Shown piece after piece: positions 16,687-22,627 of a stretch of DNA of 32,474 bases. A program made the translations under genes and the position numbers. The notes under the pieces are model-generated. The model was not told the DNA's origin. It searched no databases and saw only the letters and a list, made by a program, of their open reading frames with translations. The stretch covers positions 1-32,474 of IMG/VR virus record IMGVR_UViG_3300047320_000066; one strand, written 5' to 3'. The DNA comes from a virus. Position 1 is the stretch's first letter. Every line of letters begins with the position of its first letter.

Positions 16687-16889
16687 GCAAGCACGCAGCA
16701 CCCACCCGCAAGGCGGTCTCGCTCGTCGTGGGCCACCTGCCCACCCGGTACCGCTCGAAGACGGGGCTCGTCGCCGCAGCCCTCGGTGTGATTCTTTCGC
16801 TTGCCTCCGTGTTCGCGACCGATCACCCCGAAGTCGCGGTCGCCATACAGGCCCTGACCGCGCTGGGCTTCGTCGAGAAGTCCGAGTAA
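16683..16889 (+). CDS. Holin-like small membrane protein
   Basis: A 68-residue protein overlapping the endolysin stop by four bases (GTGA at 16683). A basic N-terminus (about 28 residues) precedes a hydrophobic stretch (GLVAAALGVILSLASVF) and a second weaker one (VAVAIQALTALGF). Size, position after the endolysin and translational coupling fit a holin. No holin family motif is recognised, and the DUF2746-like gene is the other candidate. Confidence 0.6.
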   Translation: MSKHAAPTRKAVSLVVGHLPTRYRSKTGLVAAALGVILSLASVFATDHPEVAVAIQALTALGFVEKSE

Positions 16890-16895
16890 CACGAA

Positions 16896-16927
16896 CGCCC
16901 CCGCTGGCCGTCTGGCTGGCGGGGGCG
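16896..16927. terminator. Bidirectional terminator between convergent genes
   Basis: CGCCCCCGC (16896-16904) pairs perfectly with GCGGGGGCG (16919-16927). It lies seven bases after the holin-like stop and 12 bases from the stop of the leftward histone-like gene, so it can end both transcripts and marks the end of the late operon. Confidence 0.75.
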
Positions 16928-16939
16928 CTTGTCGTGTCT

Positions 16940-17350
16940 TCAGTCCTGTTGCTTCTGGGCCTCGATCTCGTCGAGGGTCACAACCTTGGCGCGGCGCCGG
17001 CCGCTCGTGGTCTTCTTGGCCGTTGTCGCCTTCTCGGCCGGTGCCTTCTTGGCGGTCGCCTTCTTCGCGGGGGCCCTCTTGGCTGGGGCCTCCTTGGCTG
17101 TGACCAGGATGTTCGTGGCCGCCTGCTTGACCGGCTCGGGCTCGGGCTCAACCTCGGGCGCCGCGCCGGATGCAGGCTCCTCCCCGGCCTGCTCCTCTTC
17201 CTTCAGTAGTTCTGCGATCAGCTCCTCGATCTTGACTGCGTGCCTCGCGCACAGATCAGCAGAGAACTCGCGGCCGTCGCTGACCTTGAGCTCATACGTG
17301 AGGGCGGGCACCTCGCCGTCCTTGTCGCAAGCGGTGACCTGGATCTTCAT
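16940..17350 (-). CDS. Histone-like protein: Cys/His N-terminal domain and Lys/Ala-rich tail
   Basis: The only leftward gene in the phage part. Residues 1-50 (MKIQVTACDKDGEVPALTYE, then EFSADLCARHAVKIEELI) resemble the N-terminal domain of small Lsr2-like or zinc-ribbon actinophage proteins, with Cys8, Cys34 and His37 as possible metal ligands (two Cys only). An acidic Pro/Glu segment follows, then a Lys/Ala/Pro tail (residues ~88-125, repeating A-K-K) as in histone H1 and actinobacterial HU. It may bind DNA without specificity. It is divergent from the candidate repressor gene and shares an intergenic region with two stoperators, so both may be under one control. Confidence 0.65.
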   Translation of the reverse strand: MKIQVTACDKDGEVPALTYELKVSDGREFSADLCARHAVKIEELIAELLKEEEQAGEEPASGAAPEVEPEPEPVKQAATNILVTAKEAPAKRAPAKKATAKKAPAEKATTAKKTTSGRRRAKVVTLDEIEAQKQQD

Positions 17351-17360
17351 GAGCCCTCCG

Positions 17361-17374
17361 TGTGCAAGTTTCTC
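17361..17374 (+). promoter_or_regulatory. Stoperator-like motif 5 (divergent control region)
   Basis: TGTGCAAGTTTCTC, beginning ten bases upstream of the leftward histone-like ATG. Its placement could block that gene's promoter or leader. Confidence 0.7.
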
Positions 17375-17393
17375 AGTGACTTACGCCATGCGG

Positions 17394-17407
17394 TGTGCAA
17401 GTTGACT
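17394..17407 (+). promoter_or_regulatory. Stoperator-like motif 6 overlapping a -35-like box
   Basis: TGTGCAAGTTGACT. Its last six bases read TTGACT (17402-17407), a possible -35 box for the rightward candidate repressor gene, although no good -10 is seen at 16-18 bases. A weaker relative, TGTGGAAGTGTAAC, follows at 17421-17434. Overlap with the promoter would fit autoregulation. Confidence 0.65.
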
Positions 17408-17466
17408 CTCGCTGAAGTAGTGTGGAAGTGTAACGACCCGTCAAGATCATCTACGAGAGGAGCTAC

Positions 17467-17928
17467 ATGCCAGCCAGCAAGATCGTGAACGAGTCGGAAG
17501 TCATCCGCTGGTTCGAAGAAGGACGCACGTACCAATGGATGATCAACGAGTACAAGCGTAAGTACGACATCGACACCGTGGCATCGATGTGGGGGAACTT
17601 TCGCAGAAGGAGGGGCCTTGATCCGCGGATCGTCCGGGACACGGAGCTGATCCCCTGGGAGATCAAGGCCGATCATCGCTGGAAGTACCCGGTCGCGATG
17701 CTCAGGCTGGAGGCTCGCGTCAGGGCCGGCGCCAAGCTGACCAAGGACGAGAAGGCCAGGCTCGCCTCATGGCGGGAGATGCTGGCGGAGGAGGGGGCGG
17801 TCGTGCACTACGACCCCGAGACAGAGGACGGCTTCTTCTACGTCCCACGTCAAAAGGGAGACGATGACCTCATCCACCGGCCAGCAAAGAACGCAAAGTT
17901 GCGATCCACGGACAAGGAGGACATGTAG
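17467..17928 (+). CDS. Helix-turn-helix DNA-binding protein, candidate immunity repressor
   Basis: A 153-residue basic protein starting at ATG 17467 with GAGAGGAG at 17454-17461. Residues ~5-45 (EVIRWFEEGRTYQWMINEY, then TVASMWGNFRRRRGLD) have the spacing of a helix-turn-helix. The rest is helical and charged, ending in a segment with GFFYVPRQKGDDDLI. It is a single-gene transcript with a strong terminator at 17951-17983, and two stoperators lie directly upstream. Proteins of this type are common in R4-like Streptomyces phages. Its place opposite the histone-like gene and ahead of the early promoter is what one expects of the phage repressor. Repressor function is inferred; a Cro-like or other regulator role is also possible. 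Confidence 0.6.
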   Translation: MPASKIVNESEVIRWFEEGRTYQWMINEYKRKYDIDTVASMWGNFRRRRGLDPRIVRDTELIPWEIKADHRWKYPVAMLRLEARVRAGAKLTKDEKARLASWREMLAEEGAVVHYDPETEDGFFYVPRQKGDDDLIHRPAKNAKLRSTDKEDM

Positions 17929-17950
17929 CCCACAACTGAACACAAAGCAC

Positions 17951-17983
17951 AGAGACCCCGGCGTTCGAGTCACCGGGGTCTCT
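17951..17983 (+). terminator. Intrinsic terminator after the candidate repressor gene
   Basis: AGAGACCCCGG (17951-17961) pairs perfectly with CCGGGGTCTCT (17973-17983) around an 11-base loop, followed by GTCTGTTTTTC. The T run makes it the clearest factor-independent terminator in the window, and it isolates the repressor transcript from the early operon. Confidence 0.9.
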
Positions 17984-18035
17984 GTCTGTTTTTCACCGTA
18001 CATCCCAGTAGGTCTACCTTCAAATTCCGTTCATT

Positions 18036-18113
18036 TTGTACCCGTGGCCCGTACAACCTTTGGCGGACTGGGTGGGTCGTATGGGGTATGCGGAACCGGT
18101 GACTCCGTTGTAC
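18036..18113. repeat. TTGTAC/GTACAA inverted repeats in the early control region
   Basis: TTGTAC (18036-18041) and GTACAA (18051-18056) form a dyad with a nine-base spacer. A further TTGTAC is at 18108-18113 (as GTTGTAC, 18107-18113, the inverse of GTACAAC at 18051-18057). The 253 bases from 17984 to 18237 contain no gene and are much more AT-rich than the rest of the window, so they are probably regulatory. A serine-integrase attachment site here is another possibility. Confidence 0.4.
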
Positions 18114-18125
18114 CACTGAGTAACG

Positions 18126-18143
18126 TTCGTACGCGCGTACGAA
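18126..18143. repeat. Perfect 18-base palindrome upstream of the early promoter
   Basis: TTCGTACGCGCGTACGAA reads identically on both strands. It lies 25 bases upstream of the -35 box of the early promoter, a suitable place for an activator or repressor dimer. It shares the GTAC core with the TTGTAC repeats just upstream. Confidence 0.6.
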
Positions 18144-18167
18144 TTTTGCGAGTGTGATGATCCTGTG

Positions 18168-18196
18168 TTGACAAAGCTTTGAAGTTCAACCAGGAT
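18168..18196 (+). promoter_or_regulatory. Early promoter, TTGACA-17-CAGGAT
   Basis: TTGACA (18168-18173), a 17-base spacer, and CAGGAT (18191-18196) match the vegetative sigma (HrdB) consensus of Streptomyces very well (TTGACN, 16-18 bases, TAGRRT). The expected start is near 18203. An imperfect dyad of about 37 bases (ATCCTG at 18160-18165, CAAAGCTTTG at 18172-18181, CAGGAT at 18191-18196) covers the promoter, and an inverted stoperator lies just downstream. It drives the early operon starting at 18238. Confidence 0.75.
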
Positions 18197-18207
18197 GATC
18201 GACGTAA

Positions 18208-18221
18208 GCGCAACTTACACA
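18208..18221 (-). promoter_or_regulatory. Stoperator-like motif 7, inverted, at the early promoter start site
   Basis: GCGCAACTTACACA, the reverse complement of TGTGTAAGTTGCGC. It is the only clear copy pointing against transcription. It lies at about +5 to +18 from the predicted start, where a bound repressor would block initiation, so it is the best candidate for the true operator of the system. Confidence 0.75.
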
Positions 18222-18237
18222 CTGAGGGGGTCTGTAG

Positions 18238-19119
18238 ATGGTTCTGTCAGATGGGGAGCTGAGGCGGCTGGGGCCCTTCGTCCCTGCCGACGAGGATGTT
18301 CCTCATGAGGGCGCGCTTCCCGACCTGTACGCACTGGGAGGGTGGCGTGGGGAGTACAGCTCCCCGGACGGCCTGATCGTCCTGCGCGTGGACGAGGAAG
18401 CGTATGACTTCCACATTGACGCGAAGCCGGACCACAAGTCCGCCGACATGCGAGCCGTCCTGGCAATGGCTGAGAGCCGCGGCCTTGAGCCGCTGGACGA
18501 GGACGAGTGCGAGCCCGAGATCCTGGAAGACGGCACTGTCCGGATCTACCTGGCGCACTTCGAGCAGCCGGCCGAGCTGGAGAAGCCGGCCGAGCCGACG
18601 CGAGTCGACTACATCGCAGCCCGCAAGAACATCAGGCGCATGACCGTGGGCTTCGGCCTGGCGGCCAGCATCATGACGGCCCTGCTGATACCGAGCCCGC
18701 TACAGCATGTGAATGTTTCACCTACCGCTGACGACACGATCGTCACCCACAAGGGCAACAGCCCTGCCCCCCTGTCCCCGAACAAAGGAGCACTGAGTGG
18801 CACTGAACCTCATCGACCTACCGCAAGCCCGTCCGGTACATCCGAACCTCTCCGTTCCAAGGGACGGGTGGGGGCGACCGCTCATCGTGCCGCAGCAGGG
18901 GGGAAGGCCCAAGGGGCACACCCGAACGACGACGTTCATCGACTGCATCGAGGACAAGAGCAGTCTGACGGACTGGGCAAAGCGGATGGTCCTGGTGGGA
19001 GCAGCCCGACGCCCCGACCTGGTGGAACGAGCCCGTCACCTCGACCCGGAGGTGAAGGAGGACAAGGCATCGCTGAATTCCTTGGCGGAGTCCTTGACGG
19101 ACTCCTCGGGAGCAAATGA
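18238..19119 (+). CDS. Membrane-anchored early protein of unknown function, overlapping the next gene by 323 bases
   Basis: A 293-residue protein, the first of the early operon, starting at ATG 18238 with GAGGGG upstream. Residues 1-135 are soluble and acidic (LYALGGWRGEYSS, FHIDAKPDHKSADMRAVL). One membrane segment follows (VGFGLAASIMTALLI, about 140-155). The last ~135 residues are rich in Gly, Pro, Ser and His and end in GIAEFLGGVLDGLLGSK. The frame stays open through the first 323 bases of the nuclease gene, so about 107 codons are read in two frames. The C-terminal third may be shaped by the other frame, although the amphipathic last segment looks like protein. Being first in the operon, it may act on the host membrane or exclusion. 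No family is recognised. Confidence 0.7.
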   Translation: MVLSDGELRRLGPFVPADEDVPHEGALPDLYALGGWRGEYSSPDGLIVLRVDEEAYDFHIDAKPDHKSADMRAVLAMAESRGLEPLDEDECEPEILEDGTVRIYLAHFEQPAELEKPAEPTRVDYIAARKNIRRMTVGFGLAASIMTALLIPSPLQHVNVSPTADDTIVTHKGNSPAPLSPNKGALSGTEPHRPTASPSGTSEPLRSKGRVGATAHRAAAGGKAQGAHPNDDVHRLHRGQEQSDGLGKADGPGGSSPTPRPGGTSPSPRPGGEGGQGIAEFLGGVLDGLLGSK

Positions 19120-19771
19120 CAAGAGCCGGCGGGGCACCTACCTGCACGACCTGACCGAGTACGTCGACCGGGGCGAACCGCTTCCGGCCGGCATCTCGGC
19201 CGAAGACCTGGACGACATGGCCGCTTACATGGTCACGACCTCAGTCCTCAAGGTGATCGCTGTCGAGCAGTTCGTGGTAGTGCCCGAGCTGGGTGTCGGC
19301 GGGACGTTCGACCGGCTGTCGTACTACGAGGGCCCTGGCCCGGACGGCAAGCCGATCGCCGGCAACTTCATCACGGACACCAAGACCGGGTCGGTGCAGT
19401 ACGGCAAGCTGAAGATGGCGTCGCAGCTCGCGGTGTACTCCCGCGGCAAGCTGTACGACCACACCAGGTTCCCGGTGAACCCTTCGGACAAGAAGGAGTT
19501 TGCCGCCTGGAAGAAGACCGAGTTCACCGCTGAGGAGGCCGCCTCGGCGTACTCGGACCTGCCGCCGGTAAGCCAGGACTGGGGCATCATCGTGCACCTG
19601 CCCGCAGGGACGGGCGAGTGCGAGCTGTACTGGGCCAACCTGAACATCGGGTGGCGGCTGGCGCAGCTTGCCTTGACGATCAGGCAGGAGCGCAGCACCA
19701 AGGGAGCCCTCGTTCCCTTCGTGAGCCAGGTCACGAAAGACGGAGTTGCTTTCGACTCCGCGAGTGTGTAA
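18797..19771 (+). CDS. RecB/Cas4-like PD-(D/E)XK exonuclease
   Basis: A 324-residue protein starting at GTG 18797, six bases after AAAGGAG (18784-18790), inside the previous gene in another frame. Motifs in order: GTYLHDLTEYVDRG with His117, GTFDRL with Asp172, and FITDTKTG with Asp194 and Lys196, followed by a Gln-containing helix (KMASQLAVYSRG). The His, Asp, Asp-x-Lys, Gln series is that of RecB-family nucleases. R4-like and cluster A phages encode one near the start of the early operon (L5 gp69 place), probably for recombination or end processing. Its TAA stop lies within stoperator 8. Confidence 0.8.
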   Translation: MALNLIDLPQARPVHPNLSVPRDGWGRPLIVPQQGGRPKGHTRTTTFIDCIEDKSSLTDWAKRMVLVGAARRPDLVERARHLDPEVKEDKASLNSLAESLTDSSGANDKSRRGTYLHDLTEYVDRGEPLPAGISAEDLDDMAAYMVTTSVLKVIAVEQFVVVPELGVGGTFDRLSYYEGPGPDGKPIAGNFITDTKTGSVQYGKLKMASQLAVYSRGKLYDHTRFPVNPSDKKEFAAWKKTEFTAEEAASAYSDLPPVSQDWGIIVHLPAGTGECELYWANLNIGWRLAQLALTIRQERSTKGALVPFVSQVTKDGVAFDSASV

Positions 19772-19778
19772 GTTGGAC
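19765..19778 (+). promoter_or_regulatory. Stoperator-like motif 8 (contains stop codon of nuclease gene)
   Basis: TGTGTAAGTTGGAC. The TAA at 19769-19771 is the stop of the upstream nuclease gene. It is paired with motif 9, 74 bases downstream. Confidence 0.7.
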
Positions 19779-19838
19779 AACGTCAACGGGGAACGCCCCG
19801 GAGGCGAAGATGGCGACAGCCCTTCACTTTACACCGGG

Positions 19839-19852
19839 TGTGTAAGTTGGAC
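19839..19852 (+). promoter_or_regulatory. Stoperator-like motif 9
   Basis: TGTGTAAGTTGGAC, identical to motif 8 over 14 bases. Motifs 8 and 9 flank a gap that contains a small hairpin (CGGGG 19787-19791 with CCCCG 19796-19800). Confidence 0.7.
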
Positions 19853-19882
19853 GGCGACGGCGAGAGAGGAGCACCGCACAGA

Positions 19883-20368
19883 GTGAGCGAGACAACGGTC
19901 ACGATCAAGTACGGCAAGGGGTATGACGACACCTGGGCCGTCTTCCGGGGGAGGCCCGAGGAGATCCGGTCGGACATCCTGTCGTACTTCGGGATGGACC
20001 CCGAAACGCAGCGAGGGCTCAGCCTGAGCAGCATCGTCATCAACGCCACGAACGTGGCGCACGGCAAGGGCCTGATCGCAACGGCCCTCGGTGCGACGGT
20101 CGTTGAGGAGACCACCACCGACGAGCCGGCCCGTCCGTCGTCCGACCCGTGGGCGGCTGCGGCCAGCACCACCCCGGTCCACACCGTCGCCGACCAGGCG
20201 CCGGCCAAGGAAGACCCGAACGCCTGGATTCTCGGGGAGATCGAGAAGCAGACCGACGTTCAGGGGGTGAAGAAGCTCTGGGCCGAGAACCAGTCCTTCT
20301 TCAGTGACGCGTCGGTCATGGCTGCCTGGAAGGCCAAGGGCAAGGCCCTTCAGGAGGCGACCGCTTGA
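19883..20368 (+). CDS. Early protein of unknown function
   Basis: A 161-residue protein. I chose GTG 19883 (after GAGAGGAG, 19863-19870); a GTG at 19838 is in frame but lies in stoperator 9. Residues 1-75 look like a compact alpha/beta domain (TVTIKYGKGYDDTWAVFRG, RSDILSYFGMD). An Ala/Thr/Pro-rich linker leads to a helical end with GVKKLWAENQSFF and VMAAWKAKGKALQ. The W-A-x-N-Q and A-A-W-K-A-K-G-K pattern is a repeating feature of some actinophage early proteins found next to an SSB-like gene. Function is unknown. The stop overlaps the next start. Confidence 0.65.
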   Translation: MSETTVTIKYGKGYDDTWAVFRGRPEEIRSDILSYFGMDPETQRGLSLSSIVINATNVAHGKGLIATALGATVVEETTTDEPARPSSDPWAAAASTTPVHTVADQAPAKEDPNAWILGEIEKQTDVQGVKKLWAENQSFFSDASVMAAWKAKGKALQEATA

Positions 20369-20565
20369 GCAAGGTGACGATCGTCGGATCGGTGACGTAC
20401 GCGGTCGAGCTCGACATCCCCCTCGGCTTTCTGGTGGACGAGCGCGAGTTGGCCCGTCAGCAGACGCAGGAGCTGAAGCGGACCATGCGGGCCGGCACTC
20501 CCGAGGGCTCCAAGCTCCTGGACGTGCAGGCCACTCACGTGGTCGTGACCGGGCCGCCCTGGTAG
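20365..20565 (+). CDS. Small early protein of unknown function
   Basis: A 66-residue protein starting with TTG at 20365 (overlaps the previous TGA), with CAGGAGG upstream at 20351-20357. It has an N-terminal strand (KVTIVGSVTYAVEL), a charged helix (ERELARQQTQELKRTM) and a final strand. No membrane segment and no motif. Coupled at both ends with its neighbours. Confidence 0.55.
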   Translation: MSKVTIVGSVTYAVELDIPLGFLVDERELARQQTQELKRTMRAGTPEGSKLLDVQATHVVVTGPPW

Positions 20566-20723
20566 TGCGCCGCAGGCCCAGTAAAGGCGAGGACATCGCC
20601 ACCATCATCTTGCTCGTGGTCGCCCTGATCGCGAGCGTCTGGACCTGGGCGTCCGCCCCTTGCGGGCTCTGGTCCCTTGCAAAGGCCGGCGACATGCCGT
20701 CCCGCTGCCTCGACACCAAGTAA
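20565..20723 (+). CDS. Small single-pass membrane protein
   Basis: A 52-residue protein whose GTG (20565) overlaps the previous TAG by one base. A basic start (MRRRPSKGED) precedes one hydrophobic segment (IATIILLVVALIASVWTW), then a short tail with two Cys. A positive N-terminus before the membrane segment predicts the N-terminus inside. The role is unknown. It might be a superinfection-exclusion or host-takeover factor, but nothing in the sequence shows this. Confidence 0.55.
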   Translation: MRRRPSKGEDIATIILLVVALIASVWTWASAPCGLWSLAKAGDMPSRCLDTK

Positions 20724-20747
20724 CTCGATCAAAGGAGAACCCACACA

Positions 20748-21191
20748 GTGACTTTCGCTCTCAACCTCAAGGAACTCCCGGTCCAGGGCGGCGGCTGGTT
20801 CAAGCCGAAGGACAACGTCAACGCCGTCGCCATCCTGGTGGAGGTCCACTCCTTCGAGCGCCAGCGCCCGACCCCGAACGGCCCGAAGGACTCGGCCCTC
20901 GCTGACGTGACGGTGTTCCTTGACGGCGGTTCGCTCCAGGCCGGCACCCCGCAGGTGACCAAGGGCCAGCGCATCGAGCAGACCATCCTCGCCCGCGACC
21001 TGGAGACCATCGTCGGCGGCGCCACGATCGTGCGCCTGGAGCAGGTTCCCCCGAAGAAGCCCGGTGCTCACCCGGCGTGGGTGTGGCGTCCGGTCACCGA
21101 TGCCGGCGTGCGCAACGCCGTGATCGCCTACGCCGAGAAGCGTGAGGCCACCGCGGAGGCTGCTCTGGCTGACGTCCCCGACTTCGACTGA
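20748..21191 (+). CDS. Early protein, possible single-stranded DNA-binding protein
   Basis: A 147-residue protein starting at GTG 20748 after AAAGGAGAA (20730-20738). The first ~110 residues alternate strands (NAVAILVEVHSFERQ, LADVTVFLDGG, TIVGGATIVRLEQV) in the way of an OB-type barrel, and a short helix is followed by an acidic end, ALADVPDFD. A flexible acidic tail with a terminal aromatic/acid group is typical of SSB proteins and T7 gp2.5-like proteins. It is located among replication genes. The SSB role is inference; strand count and tail are the only evidence. Confidence 0.45.
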   Translation: MTFALNLKELPVQGGGWFKPKDNVNAVAILVEVHSFERQRPTPNGPKDSALADVTVFLDGGSLQAGTPQVTKGQRIEQTILARDLETIVGGATIVRLEQVPPKKPGAHPAWVWRPVTDAGVRNAVIAYAEKREATAEAALADVPDFD

Positions 21192-21197
21192 TCCGAG

Positions 21198-21211
21198 TGT
21201 GTAAGTTTCAC
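21198..21211 (+). promoter_or_regulatory. Stoperator-like motif 10 (before dCMP deaminase)
   Basis: TGTGTAAGTTTCAC, identical to motif 1 over 14 bases, in the gap between the SSB-like gene and the deaminase gene. Confidence 0.7.
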
Positions 21212-21266
21212 GGCGTGTGGGAGGGAGGTGCATGACGGGGCGAGCGCCCCGAGGAGGGAGGTTCCA

Positions 21267-21743
21267 GTGAGACCGAGCTGGGACGAGTGGGCCTTGGGTA
21301 TTGCCGAGGCCGTGGCCACGCGAGCGGACTGCACGCGGGCCCAGGTCGGCGCGGTCATCCTGAGCAAGAGGAACAGGGTGATCGGCCAGGGGTACAACGG
21401 CCTCCCGGCCGGGGTGCCTGGATGTGCCACCGCGGGGAACTGCCCGCGAGGCCGGCTGTCCGTCGAGGCGTGTGCTCGCGACAGCGACTACTCGAACTGT
21501 GCGGCCACCCATGCGGAGCGGAACGCGATCGAAGACGCCCTGGACAAGGGCATCGACGCGTCGGAGCTCCAGGCCGCGACTCTCTACGTCACGCGCAAGC
21601 CGTGTCCTGCTTGCACCACCTTGATCACCGCCGTGGGTATCCGGCGCGTGGTCGTCGAGCGAGAGGAGATCGGCAACCAGTGCTCACCCCCGGAAGGTCC
21701 CTTGCGCTTCATGCTGAATCGGGCCGTGAACTCCCGCGGGTAG
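21267..21743 (+). CDS. Deoxycytidylate (dCMP) deaminase
   Basis: A 158-residue zinc enzyme that converts dCMP to dUMP, the precursor for dTMP. The zinc-binding and catalytic set is present: His82-Ala-Glu84 (THAERNAI) and Cys113/Cys116 (KPCPACTTL). A further Cys cluster between them (GCATAGNCPRG, SNCA) is the second, structural zinc site of T4-type dCMP deaminases. I chose GTG 21267 with GGGAGG at 21257-21262. An in-frame GTG at 21228 would add 13 residues without conservation. It works with the ribonucleotide reductase downstream to supply phage nucleotides. Confidence 0.9.
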   Translation: MRPSWDEWALGIAEAVATRADCTRAQVGAVILSKRNRVIGQGYNGLPAGVPGCATAGNCPRGRLSVEACARDSDYSNCAATHAERNAIEDALDKGIDASELQAATLYVTRKPCPACTTLITAVGIRRVVVEREEIGNQCSPPEGPLRFMLNRAVNSRG

Positions 21744-22558
21744 AGGCGTTCGACGACCTCTACGCGATGGGCGTCCGTCCCCGGCATGGCGAGGTCGTCA
21801 TGATCGCCGGACGGAGTGGCACGCAGAAGTCGGGCTTCGCCCTGTTCTGGGTTGCCCAGATGAATCTCCCCACCCTGTACTTCTCCGCCGACATGAGCGC
21901 CTTCACGGCCAGCTCGCGGCTCGCGTCCATGGCGACGCGGGACACCACGACGATGGTCGAGGCCGGCATGGCGGAGGGCGGGAAGTACCGCCAGGCGTAC
22001 ATCGACGCGCTCGCCGACTCGAAGATCACCTTCTCGTTCGGGTCGCCCATCTCCTGGCGTGCGATCGACGAGGAGCTGGAGGCGTACGTCGAACTGTGGG
22101 ACGCGTACCCGGAGATCCTGGTGTTCGACAACCTGATGGACTTCGAGAACGCCGAGTCGGACTACACCGAGCAGATGGCCGTGATGCAGGGCTGCACCGA
22201 GCTGGCCCGCGCGACCGGCGCGACCGTCATCATCCTGCACCACGCGAGCGACAAGGCATGGGAGGCGAAGACGTCCCCCTGGAACCCGCCCTCGCGCGAC
22301 CAGGTCAAGGGCGGCCTGTCCGAGAAGCCCGAGCTCGCCCTGTCCGTGGCGCTCGACCCCACCTCGCTCGCCTACCACGTGGCCTGCATCAAGCAGCGCA
22401 TGGGCCCGTGCGACCCGACCGCGCAGCGCTACGCCACGATGATCTGTGAGCCCGAGTACACCCGCTTCAAGAAGGCGGAGCGCCGGGCAATCATCCAGGA
22501 AGCGAAGCAGGCCGAAGAGTGGTCACCCACCAAAGTCGCCTTGACCATGGGTTCCTGA
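21680..22558 (+). CDS. DnaB/RecA-like ATPase (replicative helicase-like)
   Basis: A 292-residue protein with Walker A GRSGTQKS (Gly44-Ser51) and Walker B EILVFDN (Asp150), followed by VIILHHAS, the position of the sensor strand in RecA-fold hexameric helicases. It lacks the N-terminal DnaG-binding domain, so it is a short form, as in cluster A phages. The start is uncertain: GTG 21680 (AGGAG at 21664-21668) overlaps the deaminase gene by 64 bases. ATG 21767 would remove 29 residues and still leave Walker A intact. It is likely loaded with the primase pair downstream. Confidence 0.75.
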   Translation: MLTPGRSLALHAESGRELPRVEAFDDLYAMGVRPRHGEVVMIAGRSGTQKSGFALFWVAQMNLPTLYFSADMSAFTASSRLASMATRDTTTMVEAGMAEGGKYRQAYIDALADSKITFSFGSPISWRAIDEELEAYVELWDAYPEILVFDNLMDFENAESDYTEQMAVMQGCTELARATGATVIILHHASDKAWEAKTSPWNPPSRDQVKGGLSEKPELALSVALDPTSLAYHVACIKQRMGPCDPTAQRYATMICEPEYTRFKKAERRAIIQEAKQAEEWSPTKVALTMGS

Positions 22559-22560
22559 AG

Positions 22561-22574
22561 TGTGTAAGTTGGAC
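22561..22574 (+). promoter_or_regulatory. Stoperator-like motif 11
   Basis: TGTGTAAGTTGGAC, two bases after the ATPase stop. It is identical to motifs 8 and 9 and is followed by a small hairpin and then motif 12. Confidence 0.7.
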
Positions 22575-22579
22575 GAACC

Positions 22580-22598
22580 GCCGAGCGCTGAGCTCGGC
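22580..22598 (+). terminator. Small hairpin between two stoperators
   Basis: GCCGAGC (22580-22586) pairs with GCTCGGC (22592-22598), loop of five bases, followed by TTTA. It may be a weak terminator or pause site that helps a bound repressor stop RNA polymerase. Confidence 0.5.
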
Positions 22599-22613
22599 TT
22601 TACGAGAGCGAGG

Positions 22614-22627
22614 TGTGTAAGTTGAGC
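22614..22627 (+). promoter_or_regulatory. Stoperator-like motif 12 overlapping a TTG start codon
   Basis: TGTGTAAGTTGAGC. The TTG at 22622-22624 is the chosen start of the resolvase-like gene, so a repressor bound here would also cover the translation start region of the DNA. Confidence 0.65.

Noticed and set aside
17421-17434. TGTGGAAGTGTAAC, a possible further stoperator
   Set aside because: Two mismatches in the otherwise fixed core (G at position 5 and G at position 10). It is mentioned under motif 6 but not counted.
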